Below, one piece after another: positions 1 to 9,539 of a stretch of 64,000 bases of DNA. Position 1 is the stretch's first letter; each line of letters opens with the position of its first letter. The translations under genes and the position numbers were made by a program. Under the pieces are notes generated by a model. It was not told the origin of the DNA. It saw only the letters and a list, made by a program, of their open reading frames with translations, and searched no databases. The stretch is from Bradyrhizobium lablabi (GTDB taxonomy: Bacteria > Pseudomonadota > Alphaproteobacteria > Rhizobiales > Xanthobacteraceae), in contig NZ_JAFCLN010000003.1 in NCBI RefSeq assembly GCF_018129385.1, positions 525,501 to 589,500 on the forward strand, written 5' to 3'.

Positions 1-889
1 CCTTCGAGCGCAGGATCTGCGTGAAGTAGCGCGACTCCACACGCAGCGCGGCGTCGATCGGCAACTGGAGGCCTTCATAGACGCAGCTCATGATGGCGCG
101 CGCGGCCGGATAATTGTCAAAAGTTTCGCGGCGATAGATGGCGTTGCCGGCGGGGAACATCTGCATGCCGGCCTTGGAGAACACCGGACCGCCCGGGAGC
201 TTGAAACCCTTCTCGTCCCACGGCGCGACCGGCTTGCCGCCGCCCTTGATCCAGTCTTTGGCGGCCTTGATCATGTCGGCGGCCGGCACGATGGCATGGA
301 TCAAATTCAGCGACTTCGCTTTTGCGAGATTGACTGCCTCGCCCTTGAGCAGCAACTGCATCGCGTCCTGCGGCTGCACGATGCGCGGCACGCGCTGGGT
401 GCCGCCGGCGCCGGGGAACAGGCCGACCTTGATCTCGGGAAGGCCAAGCCGCGTCTTGGGATTTTCCGCGGCGACGCGGTAGTGGCAGGACAGCGTCAGC
501 TCAAAGCCGCCGCCGAGCGCGAGCCCGTTGATCGCGGCGACCCACGGCTTGCCTGAAATTTCGATGTTGCGGAACACCTGCGAGAAGCGGCGGCTCTGCT
601 CGAACAGCGTCTGGTTCGCGGCCTCCTCGCCCTTCGCCTTCATCAGGTCGGCGTAGGTCTTGCTCATGCCTTCGAGCATGGAGAGATCGGCGCCGGCGCA
701 GAACGCATCCTTGCTGGAGGTAATGACGACGCCCTTGATCGCGGCGTCCTCGGTGGTTTGCTTGACGATCGCTTCGAGCTCGTCGACCGAGGTCTCGTCC
801 AGCACGTTCATCGAACGTCCCGGAATATCCCAGGTGACGAGCGCGATGCCGTCGGCGTCGGTTTCGAATTTGAAATTCTTGTAAGCCAT
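1..889 (-). CDS. FadB/FadJ-type 3-hydroxyacyl-CoA dehydrogenase/enoyl-CoA hydratase, partial (N-terminal part)
   Basis: The reading frame starts at ATG 889 (preceded by GGGAGCACCCC) and runs off the left edge, so only about 296 residues of an expected 700-plus are seen. The visible part is a crotonase (enoyl-CoA hydratase) domain: an early GADLSMLEG segment, the oxyanion-hole stretch AINGLALGGGFELTLSC with one catalytic Glu, and LPEIKVGLFPGAGGTQR with the second. In this family the crotonase domain hydrates trans-2-enoyl-CoA and the missing C-terminal NAD domain oxidises the 3-hydroxyacyl-CoA. It is the last visible gene of a leftward fatty-acid beta-oxidation operon behind the thiolase and acyl-CoA dehydrogenase. 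A stand-alone enoyl-CoA hydratase is unlikely, because the frame stays open past the usual 260 residues. Confidence 0.88.
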   Translation of the reverse strand, partial: MAYKNFKFETDADGIALVTWDIPGRSMNVLDETSVDELEAIVKQTTEDAAIKGVVITSSKDAFCAGADLSMLEGMSKTYADLMKAKGEEAANQTLFEQSRRFSQVFRNIEISGKPWVAAINGLALGGGFELTLSCHYRVAAENPKTRLGLPEIKVGLFPGAGGTQRVPRIVQPQDAMQLLLKGEAVNLAKAKSLNLIHAIVPAADMIKAAKDWIKGGGKPVAPWDEKGFKLPGGPVFSKAGMQMFPAGNAIYRRETFDNYPAARAIMSCVYEGLQLPIDAALRVESRYFTQILRSK

Positions 890-943
890 GGGGTGCTCCC
901 TCAATGCCGGCTGCCGCACAAGGCGCCGCGGTTGTTGCTGATC

Positions 944-1028
944 GTAGGGTGGGTTAGCCGAAGGCGTAACCCACCGATATCGAAGTCGTGGCGAGAATGG
1001 TGGGTTACGCTTTGCTAACCCACCCTAC
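944..1028. repeat. bimodular palindromic intergenic repeat
   Basis: Outer arms GTAGGGTGGGTTAGC (944-958) and GCTAACCCACCCTAC (1014-1028) are exact inverted copies. Inside them a second pair (GGCGTAACCCACC near 963-975 and GGTGGGTTACGC near 999-1010) is also inverted, and each arm is itself related to the inner one. The element fills the gap between the thiolase and the FadB/J-type gene, so it would be transcribed within the operon and could fold as a cruciform-like RNA. Confidence 0.85.
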
Positions 1029-1038
1029 GGATTGCGAA

Positions 1039-2247
1039 TTACACCCGCTCGATGATGGTCGCGGTGCCCATGCCGCCGCCGATGCACAGCGTCACCAGCG
1101 CGGTCGACTTGTTGGTGCGCTCGAGTTCATCGAGCACGGTGCCGAGGATCATCGCGCCGGTCGCGCCGAGGGGATGGCCGAGCGCGATCGCGCCGCCATT
1201 GACGTTGATTTTTGCATTGTCGATGTCGAACGCCTGGATGTAGCGCAGCACGACGGACGCGAAGGCCTCATTGAGCTCGAACAGGTCGATGTCCGACTTC
1301 TTCATGCCGGAACGCTCGAACAGCTTTTCGGTGACGTCGACCGGACCGGTCAGCATCATCGCGGGCTCCGAGCCGATATTGGCGAAAGCACGGATTTTTG
1401 CGCGCGGCTTGAGGCCGTGCTTGGCGCCAGCTTCCTTGCTGCCGAGCAGGACCGCGCCGGCGCCGTCGACGATGCCGGAGGAGTTGCCGGCGTGGTGCAC
1501 GTAATTGATCTTCTCGATTTCCGGATGCGACTGGATCGCGACCGCATCGAAGCCGCCCATTGCGCCGATTACTTCGAACGAGGCCTTCAACTGACCGAGC
1601 GACTGCATCGTCGTGGTCGGGCGCATGTGCTCATCCTTGGCGAGGATGGTCAGGCAGTTCTGGTCCTTCACCGGCACCACCGAATTCTTGAAGCGACCCT
1701 CGTCCCAGGCTTTTGCAGCGCGCTGCTGGCTTTGCACGGCGTAGGCATCGACGTCATCGCGCGAGAAACCGTATTTGGTCGCGATCAGATCGGCCGACAC
1801 ACCCTGCGGCATGAAGTAGGACGGCACCGCCATCGAGGGGTCCATCGGCCAGGCGCCGCCGGAGGCGCCAATGCCGACGCGGCTCATGGATTCGGCGCCG
1901 CCGCCGATCACCAATTCATGCTGCCCGCTCATGATCTGGGCGGCGGCAAAGTTCACGGCATCGAGGCCGGAGGCGCAGAAGCGGCTGATCTGTACGCCGG
2001 GCACGGCCTGGCCGAGACCCGCCTTCAGCGCGGCAAAGCGCGCGAGGTCGGAGCCGGCTTCACCGACCGGATCGACCACGCCGAGCACGACGTCATCGAC
2101 GACGTCTTCGCCGAGGTTGTTGCGGTCCTTCAGTGCTTTCAGCGGCACGGTCGCCAGCGCCAGCGCGGTGACTTCGTGCAGCGAGCCGTCCGACTTGCCG
2201 CGTCCACGCGGGGTGCGGACGTGGTCGTAGATGAATGCCTCGGGCAT
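1039..2247 (-). CDS. acetyl-CoA acyltransferase (thiolase), FadA type
   Basis: A 402-residue thiolase of normal family length. The acyl-accepting cysteine is C91 in [10 protein letters not shown]; the C-terminal active-site elements are the histidine in [15 protein letters not shown] and the second cysteine in CIGGGMGTA. The enzyme cleaves 3-oxoacyl-CoA to acetyl-CoA plus a shortened acyl-CoA. It lies 64 bases downstream of the acyl-CoA dehydrogenase gene on the same strand and is followed by the FadB/J-type gene, giving the order dehydrogenase, thiolase, hydratase/dehydrogenase. A biosynthetic acetoacetyl-CoA thiolase (PhaA) is the alternative, but the operon context favours degradation. Confidence 0.92.
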   Translation of the reverse strand: MPEAFIYDHVRTPRGRGKSDGSLHEVTALALATVPLKALKDRNNLGEDVVDDVVLGVVDPVGEAGSDLARFAALKAGLGQAVPGVQISRFCASGLDAVNFAAAQIMSGQHELVIGGGAESMSRVGIGASGGAWPMDPSMAVPSYFMPQGVSADLIATKYGFSRDDVDAYAVQSQQRAAKAWDEGRFKNSVVPVKDQNCLTILAKDEHMRPTTTMQSLGQLKASFEVIGAMGGFDAVAIQSHPEIEKINYVHHAGNSSGIVDGAGAVLLGSKEAGAKHGLKPRAKIRAFANIGSEPAMMLTGPVDVTEKLFERSGMKKSDIDLFELNEAFASVVLRYIQAFDIDNAKINVNGGAIALGHPLGATGAMILGTVLDELERTNKSTALVTLCIGGGMGTATIIERV

Positions 2248-2311
2248 GACTGCCTCCCTAGATATGATGGTCGTAATTTATAGCCGGTTTTGCCGGCGAA
2301 GCGAAGATCGT

Positions 2312-4102
2312 TCAGAACGCTTCCGCGGCCAGTTCCATGGTGGTGACGCTTCCAGTCTGGAGGCGCGCAAGATGAGCCGCGGTTTCCGGCAACATGCGTT
2401 CCATGAAGAAACGGCCGGTCACCAGCTTGGTGTTCAGGTAAGGCGTGGCGCCGGAGGCGGCGATCTTGTCCTGCGCCACCTTCGCCATCCGCGCCCACAT
2501 ATAGGCGAAGGTGACGAGGCCGAACAAATGCATGTAGTCGGTGGCGGCAGCGCCGGCATTGTCGGGCTTGCCCATGGCGTTCTGCATCAGCCAGCCGGTG
2601 GCCTGCTGGAGATGGCCGAGCGCATTGGAGAGCGGGGCCACAAAAGGCTTCATGGCTTCGTCGCCGCCATATTCCTTGGCGAAGGCGCCTACCTCGCCGA
2701 AGAAGGACATGATGGCACGGCCGCCGTCGCGCGGCAGTTTTCTGCCGACGAGATCGAGCGCCTGGATGCCGTTGGCGCCTTCATAGAGCATCGCGATACG
2801 CGCATCGCGCACGAACTGCTCCATGCCGTGCTCGGCGATGTAGCCGTGGCCGCCATACATCTGCTGCGCCATAACAGCGTTGGCAAAGCCGGTGTCGGTC
2901 ATCACGCCCTTCATGACCGGGGTCATCAGGCCCATATGGTCGTCGGCCTCCTGGCGATCCTTGGGATCGTTGGAGCGATGCGCGATGTCGCTCTTCAGCG
3001 CGGTCCACACCACCATCGCGCGCGCAGCTTCGTTGAAGGCGCGGATAGTGAGCAGCACGCGGCGCACATCGGGATGCACGATGATTGGATCGGCCGGCTT
3101 GTCCGCGGCCTTCACGCCAGTCAGCGCGCGGCCCTGCAAACGCTCGCGCGCATAATTGACCGCGTTCTGATAGGCGACCTCGGACTGCGCGAGACCCTGC
3201 ACGGCAACGCCGAGCCGGGCCTCATTCATCATCACGAACATGCCCTGCATGCCCTTGTTCTCTTCGCCGATAAGCCAGCCGGTGGCGTTGTCGTAATTCA
3301 TCACGCAGGTGGAATTGCCGTGAATGCCCATCTTGTGCTCGATCGAGCCGCAGGTCACGCCGTTACGTGCGCCGAGCGAGCCATCGGCATTGACCAGCAC
3401 TTTCGGGACCACGAACAGCGACACGCCCTTGATGCCGGCGGGCGCGCCTTCGATACGCGCCAGCACGAGGTGGATGATGTTCTCGGTCATGTCGTGCTCG
3501 CCGGCCGAGATGAAGATCTTCGTGCCGGTGATCTTGTAGCTGCCGTCGGCCTGCTTCACCGCCTTGGTGCGCAAGAGGCCCAGATCCGTGCCGCATTGCG
3601 GCTCGGTGAGGTTCATGGTGCCGGTCCACTCGCCCGCCACCATCTTCGGCACATAGGTCTTCTTCTGCTCGGCGTTGCCGTGCACCAGCAGCGCCGCGGT
3701 CGCGCCCATCGTCAGGCCGCCATACATCGAGAAGGCCATGTTGGCCGCGCTCTGGAATTCGGTAACGACCTGGCTCAGCGTCACCGGCAGGCCCTGCCCG
3801 CCATATTCAGTCGGCGCCGACAGGCCGAGCCAGCCGCCTTCGGCGACCTGCTTGAAGGCCTCCTTAAAACCTTTCGGCGTGGTGACGCGGCCGTCGTCAT
3901 GGCGCTTGCAGCCTTCGAGATCGCCGACGCGATTGAGCGGCTGAATCACTTCTTCGCTGAGCTTGGCCGCCTCGCCGAGGATCGCTTCGCGAACGTCGGC
4001 GGAAGCGTCGGTAAAGCCGGGAAGATTGTCGTAGCGGTCGATCTGGAACACGTCGTTGAGCAGGAAGCTCACATCTTCGACGGGGGCTTTGTAGGTCGGC
4101 AT
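2312..4102 (-). CDS. acyl-CoA dehydrogenase (long form, about 600 residues)
   Basis: A 596-residue flavoprotein of the acyl-CoA dehydrogenase family, longer than the usual 380-400 residues because of an extra C-terminal domain, as in the bacterial long-form FadE-like enzymes. Visible markers are [16 protein letters not shown] (substrate/FAD-binding signature), [10 protein letters not shown], and [23 protein letters not shown] near the C-terminal signature. It would carry out the first, FAD-dependent step of beta-oxidation and pass electrons to electron-transfer flavoprotein. It is the first gene of the leftward operon. The 150-base gap to the SnoaL-like gene upstream probably holds the operon promoter, but I see no clear motif there. 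Confidence 0.93.
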   Translation of the reverse strand: MPTYKAPVEDVSFLLNDVFQIDRYDNLPGFTDASADVREAILGEAAKLSEEVIQPLNRVGDLEGCKRHDDGRVTTPKGFKEAFKQVAEGGWLGLSAPTEYGGQGLPVTLSQVVTEFQSAANMAFSMYGGLTMGATAALLVHGNAEQKKTYVPKMVAGEWTGTMNLTEPQCGTDLGLLRTKAVKQADGSYKITGTKIFISAGEHDMTENIIHLVLARIEGAPAGIKGVSLFVVPKVLVNADGSLGARNGVTCGSIEHKMGIHGNSTCVMNYDNATGWLIGEENKGMQGMFVMMNEARLGVAVQGLAQSEVAYQNAVNYARERLQGRALTGVKAADKPADPIIVHPDVRRVLLTIRAFNEAARAMVVWTALKSDIAHRSNDPKDRQEADDHMGLMTPVMKGVMTDTGFANAVMAQQMYGGHGYIAEHGMEQFVRDARIAMLYEGANGIQALDLVGRKLPRDGGRAIMSFFGEVGAFAKEYGGDEAMKPFVAPLSNALGHLQQATGWLMQNAMGKPDNAGAAATDYMHLFGLVTFAYMWARMAKVAQDKIAASGATPYLNTKLVTGRFFMERMLPETAAHLARLQTGSVTTMELAAEAF

Positions 4103-4254
4103 CGGATTCTCCCGGCAGGCGACAGAAATTAGATGGAGGCGTTAGAGCAAATCGCGCGCGGCAGGTGCGGGCTTCCGGGACAGAACCTTATCTGGTTCCG
4201 CACGCAGGTTGCAGCACCAATCGCGATCAACTTTGCGGCTTTGGGGTGCAGGCA

Positions 4255-4647
4255 TCAGCCGGCCGCCGCGGCAAGCTGCTCGCCCATCAGGCGGTGCAGC
4301 AGGTTGATGGCCTTGAGCGGGCGCACCATCACCTTGAAATGAGTGATGCGACCGTCACGATCGAAGGTGATGATGTCGACGCCGTTGATGGTGATGCCGT
4401 CGATCTCGGTGGCGAATTCGAGCACCGCGCCATCATCGCTGCGCCACTCGCCGAGATACCGGAAGCTGTCGCCATTGAGCACCTTCAGCGCGCTCACCAG
4501 ATATTTGAAGGTGATGTCGCGGCCGCGCTGCGGTGTATGCACGACAGGGCTTTCGAACACCGCGTCGGGATGAAGCAGTTCCCAGAGCTCGGCGCGGTCA
4601 TGGGATTTGATATAGCCGTACCACTTGTCGAGACCGGTCATCGTCAT
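4255..4647 (-). CDS. SnoaL-like / NTF2-fold protein
   Basis: A 130-residue protein of the NTF2-like superfamily, a cone-shaped fold used by small isomerases, cyclases and hydrolases. The pattern LDKWYGYIKSHD, then LWELLHPDAVFESPVVHTPQ and ITFDRDGRITHFKVMVRPLK is typical of SnoaL-like proteins. Two in-frame ATGs (4647 and 4641) are possible; GGAGA about 9 bases upstream favours 4647, and an upstream extension to 4728 would run into the operator. It is divergent from the PadR regulator, whose operator lies between them, so it is a likely target of that regulator. The substrate cannot be inferred. Confidence 0.82.
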   Translation of the reverse strand: MTMTGLDKWYGYIKSHDRAELWELLHPDAVFESPVVHTPQRGRDITFKYLVSALKVLNGDSFRYLGEWRSDDGAVLEFATEIDGITINGVDIITFDRDGRITHFKVMVRPLKAINLLHRLMGEQLAAAAG

Positions 4648-4720
4648 CGGACGTCTCCAGGGTAATCGAGCATTGCGATTGCGGGCCGGGCGGCGGCCGG
4701 ACAGGGGCCGACGGTCCGTC

Positions 4721-4758
4721 ATATGCACATTGACGCATATGCACCTTTGTGCATATTG
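4721..4758 (+). promoter_or_regulatory. PadR operator overlapping its promoter
   Basis: ATATGCAC (4737-4744), a 4-base spacer CTTT, and GTGCATAT (4749-4756) form a perfect dyad of the ATGCA...TGCAT type typical of PadR sites. A further direct copy of ATATGCAC lies at 4721-4728, 16 bases away. TTGACG (4730-4735) and CATATT (4752-4757), 16 bases apart, resemble a sigma-70 promoter for padR, so a bound regulator would block it. The same site sits between padR and the divergent SnoaL-like gene. Confidence 0.75.
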
Positions 4759-4785
4759 TCAAAGGAAATCGACGGAGGGTGCTGC

Positions 4786-5373
4786 TTGGCGCTCGGCGAC
4801 GCAATTTTGGCATGCCTGACCGAACAGCCGATGACGGGCTACGAGCTCGCCAAGACCTTTGACGTCTCGATCGGCTTCTACTGGAAAGCCAACCACCAGC
4901 AGATCTACCGCGAGCTGACCAAGCTCAAGGACCGCGGTTACGTCGAAGCCAATGAAGTGGTGCAAACCGGCAAGCCGAACAAGCTGGTCTATACGCTGAC
5001 GCCGGCCGGCCGCTCCGCGCTGCGGCACTGGGCGGCGCGGCCCTCCACGCCGGCCTCGATGAAGGATGAGCTGCTGGTAAAATTGTACGCACTCGATGCC
5101 GTGGACATCGAGCCGCTCCGCGACGACCTGATGGCGCGGCTGGAACACCACCGCGACCGGTGCGCCCGCTATGAGCGGATCCTCGCCAAGCGATTCCCGG
5201 ACGGCACGTCCCCGCTCGCCGATCTCGGCAAGCTATTGGCGGTCCGCCTCGGCATCCGCCATGAGCGCGCCGTGGTGGAGTGGTGCGAGGAGGCACTGGA
5301 GGCCCTGCCCGCCGGCGCCGGGAAGGCGAAGGTCACGCCGGTCAAGGACGGGCAAGGCAAGGCCAAAGCCTGA
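4786..5373 (+). CDS. PadR family transcriptional regulator
   Basis: A 195-residue regulator when read from TTG 4786. That start is preferred because GGAGGG lies about 8 bases upstream and because an ATG further up (4723) lies inside the operator. The N-terminal winged helix is clear: LGDAILACLTEQPMTGYELA, then NHQQIYRELTKLKDRGYVEA and the wing KLVYTLTPAGRSALRHW. The C-terminal half is the Vir-type dimerisation region of PadR proteins, ending in a Lys/Ala-rich tail. Such proteins repress detoxification genes and respond to phenolic or other small ligands. It probably controls itself and the divergent SnoaL-like gene. Confidence 0.9.
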   Translation: MALGDAILACLTEQPMTGYELAKTFDVSIGFYWKANHQQIYRELTKLKDRGYVEANEVVQTGKPNKLVYTLTPAGRSALRHWAARPSTPASMKDELLVKLYALDAVDIEPLRDDLMARLEHHRDRCARYERILAKRFPDGTSPLADLGKLLAVRLGIRHERAVVEWCEEALEALPAGAGKAKVTPVKDGQGKAKA

Positions 5374-5385
5374 ATTCCCTCCCAC

Positions 5386-5483
5386 CGTCATTCCGGGCGA
5401 GCAAAGCGAGAGCCCGGAATCCATAACCACGATCAGGAGTATGATTCCCGGGCCCGCGCCAAGTGACGCGCCCCGGAATGACG
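5386..5483. repeat. dyad repeat with CGTCATTCC ends, in a 328-base intergenic gap
   Basis: CGTCATTCCGGG at 5386 and CCCGGAATGACG ending at 5483 are inverted copies, enclosing a second mirrored pair around 5410-5460. This fills much of the gap 5374-5701 between padR and the PodJ-like gene. The remainder (5484-5701) contains AT-richer sequence near 5525-5640 that should hold the PodJ-like promoter, but I can assign no motif with confidence. Confidence 0.75.
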
Positions 5484-5701
5484 CGTGGAGAGGTGTGGGC
5501 CCTCCGAAAAACTGCGCAGTTCGGCCCGTCTTTAACTTTACGGCACGGCGGCCGCATTCCTTAACCCGTTATTTACCGTGACGGGAAAAAGTCAGGTTCT
5601 GAGGCAGACGACCTGCGCGAAATTCGATTGTCTCTTCAGTGGGACGCGCGGGGAGGGCTGTAGGCACCAGGACGGTGCCGGAGTTCGAACCGGACGAGAG
5701 C

Positions 5702-8700
5702 ATGAATTCGCGGGTATCGTGGAGTGTCGACGGCATCGATCCATCCGTCCGCGAGAGGGCCGAGGCGGCCGCGCGGCGTGCCGGCATGTCGCTCAACGAC
5801 TGGCTCAACTCCACCGTCGGCGAAGCCATCCCACCGAATTTCCGCGAGCCTTATGGGCAGCCGCAAGGTCATCAGGGCCATTTTGCGCAGGAAGCTCGCG
5901 CGGTCGACGATATCCACCAGCGGCTGGACGCCATCACCCGCCAGATCGAGCAGATTGCAAAGCCCTCGCCGCGCCAGGACGCGCCGCGCGGCGAGGCGCG
6001 GAGCGCGCCGGCGGTTGCCCGGCAATTGAACGACGCGATCTCGCGGCTGGACGCGCGACTGTCGCAGATTTCCAATCCGGCCCCGCGTCAGACCCAGCAG
6101 GACAAGCAGCGCCAGGCCGAGATGGTCGAGCGCGCCGCGGCGCAGGTCTATCGGCCCTCGCCGCCGCTCAGCCCCGCCTCGTTCGATTCGGCGATCGCCG
6201 AGATCGCCGCGCGCCAGAACGAGTTGGATGCGCCGCTGCCGCCGCCGCGCCGGCCGATTCCGTCACGCAATGCGCCGCCGGTGCAGCAATACGCGCCGCA
6301 GCCGGCGCCGCAATACACGCCGCCGCCACAGATGCCGGCCTATGCGCCGCCGCCGATGGCCGCGCCCGCGCCTCCTCCGCCGGCGCCGGGCCCGGATTTT
6401 TCCGCGCTGGAACGGCACCTGATCAAGATCACCAGCCAGATCGAGTCGCTACAGCGGCCCGATCACATCGAGCAATCGATCGCGGCGTTCCGCAACGAGC
6501 TGGCCGAAATCCGCCACGCCATCACCGAGGCGATGCCGCGCCGGGCGATCGAATCGATCGAGAACGAAATCCGCTCGCTGCACCGGCGGATCGACGAGAG
6601 CCGCCAGAACGGCACCGACGGCCAGGCGCTCGCCAGCATCGAACGCGCGCTCTCCGACATCCGCGAGGTGCTGCGCACGCTGACGCCGGCCGAACAGCTC
6701 GCCGGCTATGACGATGCCATCCGCAATCTCGGCGCCAAGCTCGATCTGATCCTGCGCGCCAATGACGATCCCTCGACCGTCCATCAGCTCGAAGGGGCGA
6801 TCGCAGCGCTGCGCTCGATCGTCTCCAATGTCGCCTCCAACGACGCGCTGGCGCGGCTTTCCGACGACGTGCAGATGCTGTCGTCGAAGGTCGACCAGAT
6901 CGGCCGCACCGGTGGCAATAGCGATGCCTTCGCGATGCTGGAGCAGCGCATCGCCGCGCTGGCTTCATCGATCGAGACGCGCGAGCGGCCGGCGCCGAGC
7001 AATACCGAATACATCGAGAACGCGCTGCAAGCACTGTCCGAGCGCATCGACCGCCTGCCGGTCGGCAACGACAATACGTCCGCGATCGCGCATCTCGAGC
7101 AGCGGGTGTCGTATCTGATCGAGCGCATCGAGGCTTCGACGGATTCGCACGCCAACTCGAACAACAATCTCGGCCGCGTCGAGGATGCGCTACAGGACAT
7201 TTTGCGCCATCTCGAGCGCCAGCACGCGAACCTGGCCTCGCTCGCCGACACCAGCCGTCATTTCAGCGCGGCGCCGGTTCAGCCGCAGATGGATCCGGCG
7301 ATCGTCGACATGGTGAAGCGGGAGCTGTCCGATATCCGCTTCAGCCAGTCGGAGACCGACCGCCGCACGCAGGACTCGCTCGAAACCGTTCACTCCACGC
7401 TCGGCCATGTGGTCGATCGCCTTGCGATGATCGAGGGCGATCTGCGCGCCGTACGCGCGGCGCCCGTCGCAGCACCGGCCCCGCCGCCGACCGCCCCTGC
7501 CTTTGTGCCGCCGGCCGCAGCCGCCTTTGTGCCGCCCCCTGCCCCGGTCATTGCCGAGGCGCCGGTCGAGGCACCGCGCGCGGCCATGCCGCTGCCGCCG
7601 AAACCGGAATTGCCGAATCCGGCCGCCTCGCAGGCGTTTGCCCAAGGAAATATTCAGGCTGCGGCCCCGGCACCAAAAGAGCATTTCGTCGCCGCCCCAC
7701 GCAATTTCGGCGCCGTGGAGCCGGCCGCGGCGACCCCGCCGCCCATCCCGCCGCGTGCGATCAGCGACATCCTGATCCCGCACTCGGCGGCAGCGGCGCG
7801 TGCCGCGATCGAGCCGGACCTGCCGCCCGATCATCCGCTGGAGCCCGGCACCCGGCCGACCGCGCGGGCATCCTCGTCGACCGAGCGCATCGCGGCTTCC
7901 GAAGACGCCTTGAGCGAAATTCCCAAGGGACCGAAAGAGCCGGTCTCTACATCGAGCTTCATCGCCGCCGCCCGCCGCGCCGCGCAAGCCGCCGCGGCCA
8001 ACGCGGCCAATGAAAAGACGGCGCGTGCCGCTCCGAAGAAAACGGCGGCCGACAAGGCCAAGGAAAAAGCCAAGGCCAAGATCGAGGCGAAAGTCGAGGC
8101 CAAGGCGGCTGCCGCCAAGGCCGCCGACGACAAGGAGCCCTCGACCATCACCTCGAAGATCCGCTCGCTGCTGGTCGGCGCGAGCGTGGTCGTGATCGTG
8201 CTCGGCACCTTCAAGATGGCGATGACGCTGCTCGACACCGGGACCGCGCCGCCGATGCCGGCGATGGAAGAGCCGGCTGCCGCTCCGGCGCCCGCCGCAA
8301 AAGACTCCAATGCCGCGCCTGCATCGCCCGCGCCCGCCGCGCCGTCGATGATAACTTCGCCGACGCCGATCGGCCGGCAATCCAACCATACGCCGGCGCC
8401 GAACCTGCTCGACAGTGCGCAGGTCCCGATCCCGCCGGCGCAAGTCCCGGCTGCGCCGGCACCAGCCAGCGACGTGACCGGCGCGATTCCCGCCACGCCG
8501 CCGGCACCGGCCGCGATGACGACGCCTGGCAAGATCGGCGTCGTGCAGGTGCCGCCATCAGAACAATTGCCGGAGGGCATTGCCGGTCCGAAACTGCGCG
8601 CCGCCGTCATGAAGGGCGATGCGGCCGCGGCCTACGAAATCGGCACGCGCTTTGCCGAGGGCAAGGGCGTGGCGGTCAACCTGGATGAAGCCGCAAAGTG

Positions 8701-9286
8701 GTATGACCGCGCGGCACAGGCCGGCCTGATACCCGCGATCTTCCGGCTCGGCACCTTCTACGAGAAGGGCCTGAGCGTGAAGCGAGACCCCGAGATCGCG
8801 CGGCGCTATTACACGCAGGCGGCCGAGCGCGGCAACGCCAAGGCGATGCATAACCTCGCCGTGCTGGACGCCGACGGCGGCGGCAAGGGCGCGAACTACA
8901 AGAGTGCAGCGCAGTGGTTCCGCAAAGCCGCCGATCGCGGCGTCGCCGACAGCCAGTTCAACCTCGGCATCCTCTATGCCCGCGGCATCGGCGTCGACCA
9001 GAACCTTGCCGAATCCTTCAAATGGTTCAGCCTCGCCGCCGCCCAGGGTGATGCCGATTCAGCGCGCAAGCGCGACGACGTTGCAAAGCGACTCGATCCG
9101 CAATCGCTGGCCGCGGCCAAGCTCGCGATCCAGACCTTTACGCCCGAGCCGCAGCCGGAGGACTCCGTCAACGTCGCGGTCCCGGCCGGAGGCTGGGACA
9201 GCGCACCGACCCAGGCCAGCGCTGCCAAGCCTGCGGCCAAGCCCGCCAGACGCGCCGCGGCTCCGGCTACCACTACCGCCCGCTAA
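5702..9286 (+). CDS. PodJ-like polar localisation protein with SEL1 repeats
   Basis: A protein of about 1,194 residues read from ATG 5702 (MNSRVSW), chosen because the conserved N-terminus starts there. Order of parts: a short helical N-terminal segment (VRERAEAAARRAGMSLNDWL); a long region of predicted coiled coil interrupted by Pro/Ala-rich linkers; a Lys/Ala-rich stretch; one membrane segment near residues 823-845 (LLVGASVVVIVLGTF); a Pro-rich periplasmic linker; and SEL1-type repeats from about residue 955 (AAYEIGTRFAEGKGV, AIFRLGTFYEKG, AMHNLAVLDADG, SQFNLGILYARG). This layout matches PodJ, the cell-pole organiser of Caulobacter, whose periplasmic end carries SEL1 and peptidoglycan-related domains. 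Orthology to true PodJ is inferred. Confidence 0.82.
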   Translation: MNSRVSWSVDGIDPSVRERAEAAARRAGMSLNDWLNSTVGEAIPPNFREPYGQPQGHQGHFAQEARAVDDIHQRLDAITRQIEQIAKPSPRQDAPRGEARSAPAVARQLNDAISRLDARLSQISNPAPRQTQQDKQRQAEMVERAAAQVYRPSPPLSPASFDSAIAEIAARQNELDAPLPPPRRPIPSRNAPPVQQYAPQPAPQYTPPPQMPAYAPPPMAAPAPPPPAPGPDFSALERHLIKITSQIESLQRPDHIEQSIAAFRNELAEIRHAITEAMPRRAIESIENEIRSLHRRIDESRQNGTDGQALASIERALSDIREVLRTLTPAEQLAGYDDAIRNLGAKLDLILRANDDPSTVHQLEGAIAALRSIVSNVASNDALARLSDDVQMLSSKVDQIGRTGGNSDAFAMLEQRIAALASSIETRERPAPSNTEYIENALQALSERIDRLPVGNDNTSAIAHLEQRVSYLIERIEASTDSHANSNNNLGRVEDALQDILRHLERQHANLASLADTSRHFSAAPVQPQMDPAIVDMVKRELSDIRFSQSETDRRTQDSLETVHSTLGHVVDRLAMIEGDLRAVRAAPVAAPAPPPTAPAFVPPAAAAFVPPPAPVIAEAPVEAPRAAMPLPPKPELPNPAASQAFAQGNIQAAAPAPKEHFVAAPRNFGAVEPAAATPPPIPPRAISDILIPHSAAAARAAIEPDLPPDHPLEPGTRPTARASSSTERIAASEDALSEIPKGPKEPVSTSSFIAAARRAAQAAAANAANEKTARAAPKKTAADKAKEKAKAKIEAKVEAKAAAAKAADDKEPSTITSKIRSLLVGASVVVIVLGTFKMAMTLLDTGTAPPMPAMEEPAAAPAPAAKDSNAAPASPAPAAPSMITSPTPIGRQSNHTPAPNLLDSAQVPIPPAQVPAAPAPASDVTGAIPATPPAPAAMTTPGKIGVVQVPPSEQLPEGIAGPKLRAAVMKGDAAAAYEIGTRFAEGKGVAVNLDEAAKWYDRAAQAGLIPAIFRLGTFYEKGLSVKRDPEIARRYYTQAAERGNAKAMHNLAVLDADGGGKGANYKSAAQWFRKAADRGVADSQFNLGILYARGIGVDQNLAESFKWFSLAAAQGDADSARKRDDVAKRLDPQSLAAAKLAIQTFTPEPQPEDSVNVAVPAGGWDSAPTQASAAKPAAKPARRAAAPATTTAR

Positions 9287-9300
9287 AGTTTTTCCAGGCC

Positions 9301-9345
9301 TTCATGGTTCGAGACGCGCGGCGTTGCCGCGCTCCTCACCATGAG
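9301..9345. repeat. TTCATGGTTCGAGACGC-type dyad repeat
   Basis: Downstream of the PodJ-like gene, GCGCGGC (9316-9322) and GCCGCGC (9326-9332) form a perfect 7-bp stem inside a longer element that begins TTCATGG and ends CCATGAGG. The same family is seen as an inverted pair at 61584-61703. It may act as a transcription terminator here, although no T-run follows. The rest of 9287-9539 shows no gene. Confidence 0.7.
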
Positions 9346-9539
9346 GTCCGACATCTTGCGCGACTCCCAGACCTCATCCCCAGGCACGGCTACTTGGCCG
9401 CGTCCCGAAGGATGAAGCCACCGAGCCGAACATTACAGATGAGTTAAGTGCGGCGCCGCGAACCTGTATTTGTTAGAACGACACTATATAGACAGGCAGC
9501 GTCGGCGCCGCTGACGCCTTTGCGCCCTGAGGATTCGAC

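Noticed and set aside
988..2283. Long rightward open frame of 431 codons opposite the thiolase gene
   Set aside because: It mirrors the thiolase frame on the other strand; high GC produces long antisense frames. The same applies to 2231-4132 opposite the acyl-CoA dehydrogenase and 42766-44568 opposite the FAD oxidoreductase. No domains are visible.
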